64,000 nt of DNA. It comes from Clarireedia homoeocarpa (taxonomy: Eukaryota; Ascomycota; Leotiomycetes; Helotiales; Rutstroemiaceae). Positions 11,708 through 24,523 of the stretch are shown in pieces (positions within the stretch are counted from its first letter, which is position 1; the number at the start of each line of letters is the position of its first letter). Location of the stretch: assembly GCA_001465935.1 (NCBI GenBank), contig LNKV01000033.1, positions 62,001-126,000 on the forward strand, given 5' to 3'. The notes under the pieces were generated by a model. It did not search any database. It saw only the letters and a program-made list of their open reading frames with translations, and was not told where the DNA came from. The translations under genes and the position numbers were made by a program.

Positions 11708-13947
11708 CTTGTACTCCTAGGCTTTGTAACTGCTTGTGTGTGTTGGAATCAAGGTTCTGGAGAGGATGATTCTGTAAAAATATGTTTTCCTTCTTGTATA
11801 TGCATGCTATATCTGACAAAGCTGGACAATAGGCTGGCGTGAATGCTAATGATGATGCTGTAATCTCTCAACTCTTCGCAGGCTTGCATCTTTATACCTC
11901 GAATAGTTGTTGTCATATCGACATCGAAAAATCAGATGCGAAGAAGCAGAAAGACTCCTTTTCATTGTAATAGTGAAATGAGTTTTTATCTTGCATGGGT
12001 ACTGTGCTCCTTTAGTTGGCATCCGGAGCCTTGTTTCCCAGCTATTTCGATGGTTTCGTCCGCTGCGAATACTACGCAAAGCATGAGGATGATCTTTGTG
12101 GGCGCCATTCTTGGATCAACCTTGCTTGTTCTGCAACAAAGCAGGTTAGCAATTTCCTAATCAGGAACCAGGAGGATTACGTGCAGGCGAGCATGACAGT
12201 CATCCTTCAGGGCCAAACGATAGCGACGAGAATTGCTGACAGGATGGCCAAAATCCGTTGATGATACAACCAGCCTCATTCAAGTCATAAGTATTCTGGA
12301 GAGACTCTTTTCGACAAATGAGAGCAACCCCAAAAGTTTCAATGACCTAATCAGTACATGACACAATCATTCAATAAGAACGATTAAATCAATTGTTTTT
12401 GCTTGCTACGCTTCCTTTGGTCTTTTCGTAGAAACACGAGAACTTCAAACTTGTTGCTCAGTTGCTGTTCATTGATTTGCTACCATGAAAAACCTGTGTG
12501 CAAAAATGGTGTGGCGAAAAGACATTCGGAACTTCCGAGGAGAAATATGCAAAGCAGATTCAACATAAATGATCACTGGATCTGATTGCTCAAAAACCAT
12601 GACTCGATATCATAAGCAATATGACCGCAGCTCTTTCCCAATGCGATTCATATACCGCCTTTTTCCGATTAAACTCACAGCGAGACGTAAGCGAAGTAGT
12701 TCTCTGTAACCACACAGGTTTAACTCTATTTAGACCTCCAAGATCGTAGCCGGATGAGGAACGGGTAATCACATGATTAGCCGAAAGAACGACAAATGCC
12801 GTGCTTCAGCGGCACTTGAACGCATAGATCATGTCTTCGTACGTTTCTCTTCCTTCGTTTGGAAATAGACTGCTAGGCTCATGATCCCTGTACCATTACG
12901 CAAGTGTATAGGATATTTCGGACAATGGATATGGTACATCACACCTTGATAGTGAATAGTGATAAGCCCCATAGGCATCGGATATTCATAATGGATGCGT
13001 CGGTTGCTCCTTTCGACGCGCTTCGTGGTTCAAATTCGTCTGATGCGAACTTGGCGTAAAATTCCTCCTTAAACTGGAGTAGTAGACGAGGAGCTTCATG
13101 TAGTAGCACGATTGCCGGACAAGTAGTAGCATTGAACATAATAAATAATACCCTATAAGTTGAAGGTAAATATAGAACGGCACATCTTCTTAACTGAACA
13201 AGTTAGCTTGGTGAAGTGGCATCTCCACCAGTCCCCCAGGTGCGAAACTCTTTCCAAGCGTCCTGGATCAACTTAGATTCAGTATGCTGGGTCACGCCAC
13301 ACTTCTCCTGAAGTATTTGCCGTTTGAGACCAGCTTAGAAAGTGTGGTTGCAGAGCAGGTGAAATCGAGTGTAAGACACTCAAGACTGTCGCTAATACGA
13401 TGCTTCACCACGATCCAGTCTATCAAGGTTTGAGGTGCAAGAGCACATAGTCTGCCTAAAGAATTCTCTAGTCTAGAACATTTAGTCAATGTTGGGCATG
13501 CTCACATCACTCCTGCAATATCCTCCGCCGTTGTTCGTCTTGCCTTGGAAGATTGCGCTCCTGGGGAGATTGGCAACAAGCCTTCCTCTGGCCAAGCTGC
13601 CATTGCGAAGAAGAGCTATTGACTAATCTACCGAACTTTTGAATCATTGTGTTGAGTCATTGCTTGGGGGTGGATAAGTCATTGTTGATTTTAAGTTGTT
13701 GATAAAGCTCTGGCGGCCGCATTGTACGGTTGCCGAAATTAGCAACAGCGCAATTGAGCTTCGATTGCCATCGCCGCGTCAAATCTGACAACCTAGAGCT
13801 CCCAATTATAACCTCTATTGCAAAAGAAAATCCATCAACTTCTTCCACCTTACCCACGTTTTGAGAAGGACAAGTTTTCTTTTCATCCTAATCCTCTGCC
13901 TGACTTAGTATTCCCCCTCCAAGGTCGCACCTCAATTACCCTTCACC
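11708..13947. other. Intergenic region, no confident gene
   Basis: This 2.2-kb interval lies between divergently transcribed genes (tachykinin-family regulator, RPN5). Minus-strand open frames at 13490-12940 encode short segments without a recognised domain and without convincing joining splice sites; a decayed gene is possible. The last ~250 bases should contain the RPN5 promoter. No TATA box was obvious. Confidence 0.45.
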
Positions 13948-15590
13948 ATGTCTGATGGACAAGTACTCAAGCCTGACAAGGACTTCTCCAAGGAAGTTGA
14001 CAAACAACTTCCGGAAGCTGAGCAGCTAGCACAGGTAATGGTTTGATAGAGATCACAGCTTCATTTATCTTGCTAACTTTCTTCTCTTGCCAGACCAATG
14101 TCCAAGGTGCTATTGAGAAACTTACTGCGTTGGAGAAACAAACAAGACAGGTCAGCTTAAAGCTGTTCCGCAGCCGCGCAAACCCACTAACATCACACCC
14201 AGGCATCTGATCTTGCATCGACATCTCGAGTTTTGGTTGCCATCGTTACTATCTGCAAAAATGCTGGGGATTGGAGTCTCTTGAATGAACAAGTCCTGTT
14301 ATTATCAAAGAAACATGGCCAACTCAAACAAGCTACAACAAAAATGGTACAGGTGGTAATGGGGTTCTTGGATTCGACGCCGAACCTGGAGACTAAACTC
14401 ACAGTTATCGAAACGCTGCGAACTGTCACAGAGGGAAAGATATTTGTAGAGGTCGAGCGAGCCCGTGTTACTAAGATCCTTTCCGACATCAAGAAGCAAC
14501 AGGGCGATCTTAAGTCGGCGACGGACATCCTGTGCGAGTTACAGGTAGAGACGTTCGGGTCTATGGAAAGAAGAGAGAAGACAGAATTCATCTTGGCACA
14601 GGTTGCATTATGCATAGAGAGCAACGACTGGACACAAGCTGGAATCTTAAGCCGGAAAATCAGTACTAGATATCTGGCAAGAAAGCCAAAGAAGACCGAT
14701 GAGCAACTAGCGAAGGAGGCAGAAGATCGTGAGAAGAGAAGAAAGAAGGGCGAAGATGTTCCAGAGCCGAAGGAAGACGATGTGACTGATTTGAAGTTGC
14801 GATACTACGAGCAACAAATCACTTTGGCGAAACATGACGACAAGTACCTCGACGCCTGCAAATACTACAGACAAGTTCTGGATACAGAAGCTGTTGAGGA
14901 AGATCCTCAGAAGCTGCACTCGGTATGCATTACTTATTTCGGTGTAATTGAAACATTACTAACTTTTTTCAGGTCTTACAAAGAATCATCTACTATGTTA
15001 TTCTCGCTCCTTACGACAATGAACAGTCTGATCTCCTTCACCGTGTACACAAAGATAGTCGCAACAGTCAGGTATCACTTGATGCGCAATTACTCAAGCT
15101 TTTTACTGTTCCTGAGCTTATGCGATGGCCGGAAGTTTCCAAGATCTTCGGTCCACATCTGTGCAGCACCGATGTTTTCGATGCCGCGCCTGGACAATCT
15201 GATGACCCCAAAGCAAACAAGCGCTGGGAGGATTTACGGAAGCGTGTCATTGAGCACAATGTTCGCGTAGTCGCCAAATATTACACTCGAATTCAGATGC
15301 CGAGATTGACACAACTCCTCGACTTGACTGAAGATGAAACGGAAAAGTACATCAGTGAGTTGGTCACTGCTAAGACGGTGTATGCCAAGATCGATCGACC
15401 TGCCCGTATCGTCAACTTCGCTAAACCAAGAGATGCTGATGATGTTCTGAACGAGTGGAGTGGCAATATGAAGAGTTTGTTGGGATTATTGGAGAGAATT
15501 GATCATCTCATTACCAAGGAGGAAATGATGGCCAGAATCCAACCAACGAAGACACCCAAAGGGTCAAAGGCTGGCAAAGCTCAAGCCTGA
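13948..15590 (+). CDS. RPN5: 26S proteasome regulatory subunit Rpn5 (PSMD12)
   Basis: Non-ATPase lid subunit of the 19S regulatory particle, acting in ubiquitin-dependent proteolysis in nucleus and cytosol. Four exons, 13948-14034, 14094-14150, 14203-14922 and 14973-15590, all join in phase 0 and encode 493 aa, close to the usual Rpn5 length. The N-terminal helical repeats include the segment around LETKLTVIETLRTVTEGKIF and the conserved VQVETFGSM-like region (here ELQVETFGSMERREK). The C-terminal PCI/winged-helix domain follows FTVPELMRWPEV and includes RLTQLLDLTEDETEKYISELV and KTVYAKIDRPARIV. The ATG is preceded by CACC. The last ORF opens again inside exon 4, but the protein reads through from exon 3 without a further intron. 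Confidence 0.95.
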
Positions 15591-15735
15591 TGAATTTCTA
15601 TTCTAACCTAATGATACCGCTCTGTACAATTAGTCTAGAGTCTAAATGACATGAACGCTTTATGCTCTGGATTTATCCCTCTTTCTCTATGTGCGTGATC
15701 TCATGTTCCAGTAATATATCCTGACCTGCCCATTA

Positions 15736-16666
15736 TCAAAACGGCACGTCCATATCCTCAACGTTCTGTTCCTTCTTCTGCTTGCCGTCTTCCAAACACT
15801 TCAAAATAAATCCCACAGCCACATTCCCGTACTCCTTCCCCATCGGCACGAAATGACCTCCAGGATGATAGCAAACCTCTCTACTCCCCAACTCACATGC
15901 ACCCACCAATTTCGTACTCCTCTCCTCCTCCACCACACTATCCAAACTCCCTATAACATGCAATATCCTTGTCCGTATCTTCGGCTCGTAGAATGCCTTG
16001 TACCCTTCATACGGCGCATAAAAGCCCGAATACGAAATCGCAAACTTCAGCGGTCCCTGCTGAATCTCATTCTTCAATCTCGTAAAACTAGCCGGATACG
16101 GCAGCGCCATGTCCGGGTTCTTAACCCGCTGTAGCGCAAACGCGCTCTCGCGGTTCGGTTCGAGTAGAGAGGCCACGAAGGCCGCGCAGCAGGCGCCTTG
16201 TGAGAATCCGATTACGCCGTCGATGCCGCCGGCGGATTCGATACAGGAGGCGATTGTGTCGAGACCCTTTTCAATGCCGATGTAGCGCGCACCGCCGGTT
16301 TCCCGCTTCCACCAGCCGTAGGCGTCGGAGGGGGCGAGCGAGAGGTCCGAGGTGGGTGAGAAGCCGGGGATGTCGGCGGGGAGGAGGACGATGGGTGCGG
16401 TGGGGTAGAGGAGTTCGATGCCGCCTGGGTAGGAGGGGTGGGTTGGGGGAAAGTGTTTGCTGAGGAGTTTGGTGAGGGCTTTGGTTTTGGAGTTGAAGTT
16501 GGGGCCGGATTGGGTGTAGCCTATTCATCGTATGTTAGTAATGGGAGAGTTGTAGAAATGTAGAGGCAGATAAAGAGTGGATACCGTGAAGCATGAGGAT
16601 CTTTAGTTTTCGGGGGGAGGCGTCTGATGGTGTGGATGTGCCATTGCTGGTTGATGTCGCAGACAT
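15736..16666 (-). CDS. FSH-family serine hydrolase (FSH1 domain, alpha/beta hydrolase)
   Basis: A small esterase/hydrolase of the fungal FSH1 family (PF03959). Exons 16666-16585 and 16520-15736 give 288 aa. The fold begins KILMLHGYTQSG, the nucleophile elbow GFSQGA places the catalytic Ser near residue 134, and the remaining triad members are the Asp of GSLDSVV and the His of HPGGHFVP. The physiological substrate is unknown; relatives include dihydrofolate-reductase-linked hydrolases and polyketide-associated esterases. A second in-frame ATG at 16768 would add 34 residues rich in Ser, Phe, Arg and Lys, resembling a mitochondrial presequence. It sits 145 bp from the stop of the convergent RPN5 gene. 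Confidence 0.9.
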
Positions 16667-16768
16667 GTTAAATAGTCTCTTAGAAATTATACTTTTGTGT
16701 GAAATACGGAAGGGTGAATATGAAAGAGAGAGGAAGGGAAGAGAGAAACTTGAGGCTGCATGTCGCAT

Positions 16769-19001
16769 ATTTGGAGGGGTTCTGGAGATGCGGAGGGGAC
16801 GATAACAGATTAGATCAGCCTTGCACGCTAGGCTATATTTAGGCCGGCGAGATTGTGGAGACATCTCAAATAAATGTCTAGGCCAGTGTCTATGATTACA
16901 TCTAATCAATGTCCAGTTCTACGATAGATGCGAACAATGTCGAGATTTCTTCCACAGGAGTTGATATTATGACTCTGAAGCAGTAGCCACAACGGACCCC
17001 CCCCTTTTATGAGTTGGATTATTATGTGGCTCTTCTAGCTTCTACGATACATATCTGGATAGGGAAGCACCTAATGTATCATTCTTCTATTCCCACGATC
17101 CAAAAGCCTAGTCGATACTTCGATTAAAAGTAATATATTCTATGTTGAAGACAACAATGTGCCTTCTATGTCATATCTTCTCCGCATAGTGAGTAGATGG
17201 CCTCATACCTGAGCGGATGGCCATCCTATCCTCGAATATTTCAAATCACAAACCGGTGCTAGTGGCCTATTCTTTTGGTACTACAGACCTCAGTTGCTCT
17301 ACCATTTATCCCCCAGTAGATAGGAATCATCAGTGCGGTCGATAGTAAGGTGCCTTCTCGCCGTCATTCTATTGTTAATTTCAAATCTGATCCGGCTCAG
17401 TTTGCTGTCACTATGATCTCAGCATCGTCAATCTTAGATAGTCGAAATCTGATACTGCTCCATCATATCTGGTTCTCAACGACTACCAAGGTATAGTATA
17501 AATATTACTCCTACTGGATATGATCTATGAGCAAAAACGCATCTCATATCAGAGCTTAAATTCAATATGTAGTCAACCTATGCTTCAGTCCATACTTCCC
17601 ATCTTCCGTATCAAAAGAACATCACTTTCCACCATCCTCCACTGTCCTCCTTAAGTTTTCATCGTCGCTACCAAATTACCGCTACCTACCACTGAACAAC
17701 CATCATCACACATACTTGCCATTCTCCTCATACTTCACATTCCGTCAATCATCTAAAAGAGCACAGAAGTAACCTCCATCAAAAACCAAACACTTAATCC
17801 AAAAGTAAGTCCAAGCTTAAAATAAGTTCCCCAAACTTTCCAACTTTGCCCTCCCTCACATTCCCACTACTCCTCAAGAACAGACTCACCCAACTACTCT
17901 CACATCAAGCCCTTCTTCTTCTCTGCCCCGCCACCTACCTCCCAGGTATTATATCGGCCAACCAGTCATTTCATCTGAGTTCACCATCCATCCTCTCTCT
18001 TTCTTCCATCTATCTATCCACCACTCTCTCAGGATACCACAGAAGCGGAATCGCAAGGTCAAGTACAGTAAGTAATATACGACCCAACCCAACCCAACCC
18101 AATCCAACCCAACCCACACCATCCATTTTCCTTTCCCATCAGCACGCACAGCCAACAAACAAACAATACAACACTTGCAAAGCTAGGCTATGTTAGGTTT
18201 GGTTTGCACTAGAACTACTCAGGATCACAAAATCCAAAAGCAGAAGTCCTTCTCGAGGGTTAGGTGAGTTTCAATAAATACCCGAGTCTCATCTCATCAT
18301 ACAATATCTTTGCAATGCGACTTTTCATCGTCCTCATACCTCTGTCATCAGTCCCTTCCCTTCCCTTTTCCTTCAGAGTCAGCCGGCCGGCATAGCTCTC
18401 CAATCCCAATCCTAATCCCGAGCGATAGGGTCATGATGGTGATGAGCTTACTCGCTAGCTAGATGTCTATTTACTTATACATACATACATACATCGAAGG
18501 TGTTTGTATATCTATCTATCTATCTATCTATCTATATCCAGCAGCTGCTTATGCATAATCACTAACTTACTTACTTACAATTTCCAATCCTCCTCAATAG
18601 ATAAGACCAGACCAGCTATTCTAGCTAACACATCTACAGTACTCATTTTCAGTCCGGGGGGTAGGGTGGGGAGGGGATACAGATGTATGTGCGTGCGTAT
18701 ATAGACGATGAGTAAGTCAGTGAATGAATACCGTACAGATTAGCTAGCTAGCTGTGTAGAGTAGATGGATAGAGTAGCGGGACGGGACGGGGCAAGTAAT
18801 GTTAAGTTGGGGTTACTCGTGAGTGTGAGTGTTAAGTATGCAGTAAGGGGGTAAGTGGTTTGGATTGTGTTTGGTGGGATGGGAATGTTGTTCGGAATAT
18901 ATATATGTGTATGTATGTATATAGACATACTAATGAAGGAGGCCGAAGAGGCTCATTAAGAAGTGCTGGATTATAATGTTCTTGTCAGATTTTACTATGC
19001 G

Positions 19002-19042
<41 letters not shown>

Positions 19043-19600
19043 GAGACATTCATTCATATACTTCTGTGAAAGGTGATTCGTTCTAGGTATCCCCCCCCCC
19101 TTCGGCCCCCTTTCTTTGATTCGGTCACAATAGTAGAAAAGTACTGTGCTCGTAAGTGGGGAAGAGGAGAGTGCGGTTTGTGAGAGTAATGGTGAAGGTA
19201 TATCGTAGTAGCAGAGCGTTCCTTTACTGGCGATGGGGTTTTCACAATAGTTACTAACTGCTCTTTGATCGGGCTCGGTTTGGGTTGAGGTGAAATGTAT
19301 GAAGCATGAGGAATGTTGGTGGGGTGCGGTGGGGTGGGGTGCTTCATCGAGAGCTATACATACGTGTGGGAATAGTATTGAGTAATGATGATGAAAAGGA
19401 GGAGGAGGAGGAGAAGCGCGATGGCTGTATCTAATCTAATGAATGTAACATGTACGCACGGCGGTAAGATTGAAGGTTGAGCTGCCTGCCGGAACACTTG
19501 GACTGGACTGGACTGGCAACGAAAGCAGAGTAGGGTAGAGTAGAGTGTAAGGAAGAGGTCGAGAGTAATCTATTGTGATCTAGACACAGTTAGATTTCTC
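16769..19600. other. Gene-poor interval with microsatellites
   Basis: No supported gene. Bases 17600-18180 are C/A/T-rich and nearly G-free on the + strand, including a CCCAA-type run at 18080-18115. Simple repeats are (CATA)n near 18473-18494, (TATC)n at 18508-18535, (AAAG)n at 19004-19042 and GGA runs near 19395. From about 18650 to 19570 the + strand is instead G-rich and C-poor. Long untranslated or non-coding transcripts are possible but not shown by sequence. Confidence 0.5.
19004..19042. repeat. (AAAG)n microsatellite
   Basis: About ten perfect AAAG units in a row, in gene-free DNA. Purely a simple repeat and likely length-polymorphic between strains. Confidence 0.9.
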
Positions 19601-22600
19601 TCAATCCGTGATCTTAGGAACCAAGTTCTCACTGATAGATAGCACAGATAGCTTGAATAGGAATTTTGGCCATGACCTAGATTCTCAATCATACCGGGAT
19701 AAAAACCTCATGGTCTCGAATCCATAAGTTGATAAGTATCGAGTCTTGCCGCCCATAATATCGCGGGGTCGGGATCTGTCAATCCTTACGGCATCCTAAT
19801 CCTACTGTGGTCCATCCTCAATCACGAAACATCCATACTCACATTGGTTGTTTCCTTCGACCATCACGAGGCCCTCCATCACAATCCACGCCTCTCCTCA
19901 CAATTCCAAATATCAAAGCTTTCACTCAAAGGAACACTTCCCCGTATGTGATCTCGATCCACGTGAACCAACCCTGCAGCCCGCGAGTATCTGCGACAAC
20001 GAAGTGTGACGAACCCATGCACAGTAACACAACCAACCATGAACGACATCACAAATGGGAAATACCCGGGCATAAGGATGAGACATAGGATGAAAGGGAG
20101 GAAATAAGCCTACTGGATAAGGTGGTTATACGACAGGTAACAGGCTGATATGGTACTCGATAACACAGCATGTGTCGTGAATGATGAAGTACGCCGGCAG
20201 CGATGTTCCACTGGAACAAGTTATGGAGAGCCCGGGAGGAAATTGTGTTCAGGGTTCCTTCGTAAAAGTGCATTTCCTTCCTTTGTAACAGTACATTTCT
20301 AGATTGTCCATAAATCTTCAATCTAGTACTCCGCGAGGCAATCTGAAGATCTGGAGAAAAGTGATCCGCTATGCTGCCGACTAGCAAGCAATTTCCGGAC
20401 TATGATTCAGATTCCAAGACGAATTACTGGACGAGGCAGAAGGCAGAAGCCTAATTCCCCACTTTCGTTTCAAAGTGTGCTTCTAGAAATTTGATTGTTG
20501 ACAACAAGATACCAGTCTACGTCAATTTAACCAAGGGTGTCCCAGTACCAGCGACAGTGACGCTTAATGAAGTATAATGTTGGGGAGAAAACTCGATTGA
20601 GTTCGTGATCAAGCGCGTAGGTATCGTTCACACTCATGAGAAAAGGAGTGGGCTAAATTCTCCACGAGTTCGCATGCCAGAACTGTACGCTCAAGCATTG
20701 GCCCACCATGACGCTGTCCTGTAATCTAGAGAGCGAAATAAAGGTCAAATTGCTCTGAAGAAGACAACTAACCCGTGACTACGCAGACGATATTGACATT
20801 TAATATGTTTATATTAAAAACCGTGGTAAATATAGTAAACTGTCTCAATAATCATTTCCGTCACCAGGTAGGAGCGCTTGACAGATATTAACGCCATTTC
20901 AACCCTGGCTGTTGAACTCTCATGAGTAAGGTAAGACAGCGATGGCACGCACCACCAAAATTTCTTAATTTGCGGCTCGAAGAAAAGATAACGCAGGAGG
21001 AAGGAGAGACAAAGAGCACCAACCTCTAAAGTACTCACTCGTACTTCGTATAGCTTCATCCAGTGCCTTTCGTTGTGCGGAAAGACGGTGTGATGAAAAA
21101 ACCCGAGCCGACATATTCGGTGCCAATGCTTTTTTTTTTCTCGCCTGCTTCCCGGGCCGCTGTCCGACGAGTAAGATGCAAGAGGTGCGCGCCCCTTGCA
21201 GTAGATATGATATCTCCCTAGCTATCTCTGATGCAATGCAAGATTCTCGAGACTGGAGTTGATCCCCTGAGCTGATGTGAGAAAGGAGTTTGGATGTGGA
21301 GAGGAAGATCTATTTTCTGAATGACGCTCCGCTGGCTCTCCGAGGGCCACTGCCGTGAAGGCCGACTAGTATTTTCTAGGTTAGTCTCCTGTAGAATCTT
21401 GCCTTTACCTGCAAATAGGTTTCCCGTAGAATGATTTGATGGCTGGAAGGAAAAGGCAATCGCCAAGAAAGACCCCCGATGCCGTCGCTTACATCATCCG
21501 AAGACTAGTTTTACCTCGCTCACCAATGATGATGCAGAAGCGCGACTGAAGAGAATGATGATGGCTATGTACGGACGTAGTGGATAGATTTTCAAAATTC
21601 CAGTTAGGCGACGGTCATACGCCGGCTACTAAGTACTTGGGACTTGGGACTTTGTAGTGTTGTCAGCCAGTCGTGAATGGACGTTCGAGAAGTCTCGACT
21701 TGGTGGGTTTAAGCCTAGAAGCGACTAGTAAGTTATACACTACTGCATTGAAGCGAATTTTGCAGTGTTCAACCTGAAACGTGCAAGAGAAATTGTGTCC
21801 CGGACTTGGATGGGTATGCAAGGGACAAGTACTGTGGCACGAGGTACGAAGTACTTTGTACATAAGTATAGTGTGTGAACAAGGAGCGAAGAGTGGGGAA
21901 ACGGAGAAACATATGTTGAAATGACTCTTCTTTGTTGGATAAGGTTATTACAGTAGTAAATGAGTGTCTTTGATATTTCTCGTTCGCGAGGTTATCGTCA
22001 ATGCCTCCGCGTGCGTATACTTGTACTTTACAAAGTAGCATCGCTCGTTTGGCTGGGCTGAAAAGGAAAGGAAGGGGTTCTCGTATATATCAACTTCTCC
22101 TCGGCCGTTGCAGCTAAATCGAGAAAGTTGGGAATATTTGTAGCGAAAGGCTGGGGACCTGAAAATAGGGTATGGTGATACAGGAACAGCGTCGTACTGA
22201 GTAAGCAGTACGCAGCACGCAGAGTACGTTGTCGAGGTTGTGTGTGTTCCCCTAAGATAATGTCGGAGGATAAGGAAAAGAAGGGGAGAAGGGGAGGAGA
22301 AGGGGAGGAGAAGGGGAGAAGTTTCCCAGCTGGGCCGACCGCAACGAAGAAGAGTGGTGTGTGCAACGAATGAGAGTCCGTATGTGCAACGAATAAGAGT
22401 ATGTGGAAGCGAAGTGCTGCTTTGGGCCAACCAATGGGAACATTAACAAGGCACGATGAATCAGTCCCTGTGAACCAATCAGCAGCAGGGCTTGGATCTC
22501 CCGCTACGACCTTTATTCCCCCGGGTACGAAGTACTACTACGTACTTGTAGATCCTCGCTCAATGTCGTGTGGCTCGCCAGGACCTCGAGGCCATGGATG

Positions 22601-24523
22601 CAGCCCAGTGGTACGAAGTATTATGTACTTCGTTAACATGCAAACACGCCCACACTCCCACACACCACACCCACACACCCACACCCCCATGTCCTCGAAC
22701 GTTTCCACTCAAATAGCATTTGGCGCTTTTCCGTTTTGGTCCCCTTGCTATTTTTCCATCACCATGCATAAGCAGGGCACTTGGCTGCCAGACATTGTTC
22801 CGAAGTACTCGTACAAGCACGATGTATGGGCGAACCATTCAATCCTGGTCGTTCCATCATGGATCATGGATCATGGCCAGTCTCCCGGGGTCGCAGGAAC
22901 TTGTCCAGATTGAAAGGCCCCTCAACCCTTCCACCACCATTTCATGTCTCTCCCACTTTGAAGTCGGCAATGTGCGAAGTATATTGCACTTGTACTTTGC
23001 ACAGGTATTGATACCTTGATACGAAAGAAAAGAAGAAGAAAAGTACCTCTCAAAATCCAGGGTGTTGATCAGCCCATATCGAAAAACAAAAAAAAAAAAA
23101 GAAGAAAAAAAAAAGTGCTTGTGTGGTTCGAGAAGAAAGGTCCTTCCTCCATTGACGTGCCTTCCTCTGTCTGTGCCGAAAATCCTATCGTCCCATTTTC
23201 TTTCTTTACCGGCCGGCCTCTCCATCCGACGACCACTTGCGATTGATCGTGTCTGGATCTGTCGTTGAGAACTTTCTTTCATTCTCCAACTCAAGCCCTA
23301 CGCTTCAGCATTGCTTGATCGACGAACGAGCTCGACGCTCAACTCTTTTTTGGATATCGTAGTCGGGTGATAGGATCCCGGATCTGAAACGACTAAATTC
23401 ACCACCACGCTACTATACTTCGTAGTAGCTTCGAAAACTTCCTCGATATCGCCTTCCGACGCAGGCATACAGCCCTCTACCTATCTTCGAGAGACGGGAT
23501 TCTTGTGGAACAAGCAGGTCGCAATATACACAAACGTTGGAAATCACCGAACCGGCTTCATACATTTCGCTTTTTCTTTCTTGCATATACATACTTGTTC
23601 GTGGGGGCAAAAGAGGGCGAACGACCCGGGATGCTTCAAAGCGCATGAAAGATCCTCACAGCCTTCCGAAACAGTAAATGTATGTGAGTGATTTCACCAT
23701 ATCCCGATGACTTCCTCACAACTTCCACATTGGGCACTTTTCCGCCATGTTCTTCCGTCGTCCTAGTTGATCCCCTTCAAACATCAACTTCTCCAATGAC
23801 AACTGAGGCACAGCTTTCACTTGTGGCTTCACATTGCTCTGGTATCTGCAGTCGATGATGAGCCTATCATCTATCTTACCCCAAGACCTCTTCTATCCTC
23901 TCCATCATTCACCATTGGTCGCAGACTTACTTTTTCCTTCATCGAATTGAGCGCTGGTCGTTATACATGTTATCGCTGGCGAGAGTTGACTAATTGTTTT
24001 TCTGCATAGTTCACTTCCACTATTTGCCACGGCGCATTCTCGCTCTCACCATACGGTTGATAACCTTATTCAATTCACTACCGACACGCTTGATTCGCCG
24101 CTGACATGCGAGAGTGTTTCGTCAGTATATCAAACTCTTGATTCTTGTTCCTTCTTCCACTCGGCTCCTAGTGACCGAAATTACGCTCTTTTGCAATTTT
24201 ATACTATTCTTACCTCGAAACACGCAATTTATCTCATTATACTTTCATTTTCGTTTTCGATACCCATTTCGTTGCTGGTTTTAAAATTATTCGCGTCTGT
24301 AAGGGCATATTGGAGGACGAGCACTGCTGTATTTTGGTGGAAGAATTCATTAGCAGCAAGAAGAACCATACAGCTGTGACTAAGAATTAATTTGTTCTGG
24401 AAGACCGGCTCCATGCAGCAATAACGAGCTGAAGGAGACGATTACTTTGGATATTGGTTCGATTTTGCGAACATTGAATATCACTTACCTCGGTATTGGT
24501 AGGGCGCAGTAATATCTCCCGCA
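19601..24523. other. Gene-poor interval upstream of the EGF-like protein gene
   Basis: No supported gene in nearly 5 kb. Notable contents are a 90-bp repeat copy at 21313-21401, five TACGAAGTA/TACTTCGTA motifs between 21041 and 23424, a GGGGAGAAG run near 22275-22320, a CACAC-rich run near 22640-22690 and poly-A tracts near 23085-23115. From about 23250 to 24520 the + strand is pyrimidine-rich with many TTTC/CTTC runs, the usual look of a long 5' leader and promoter of filamentous-fungal genes. Confidence 0.5.
21313..21401 (+). repeat. 90-bp GC-rich dispersed repeat, copy A
   Basis: Matches the reverse complement of 48554-48645 at roughly nine positions in ten. The core gctccgctggctctccg through cactgccgtg (32 bases) is identical. 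It has no open frame of note and no visible own terminal repeats, so it could be a fragment of a mobile element or a duplicated non-coding sequence. It contains GACGCTCCGC, which also lies in the terminal repeat of the element at 507-652. Confidence 0.75.

Noticed and set aside
12939..13489. Minus-strand ORF pieces that might form a small gene
   Set aside because: The upstream piece has no ATG start and the pieces cannot be joined by convincing splice sites.
22401..22913. 170-codon ORF on the plus strand
   Set aside because: Spans repeats and CACAC runs, no domain; likely chance frame in leader or intergenic DNA.
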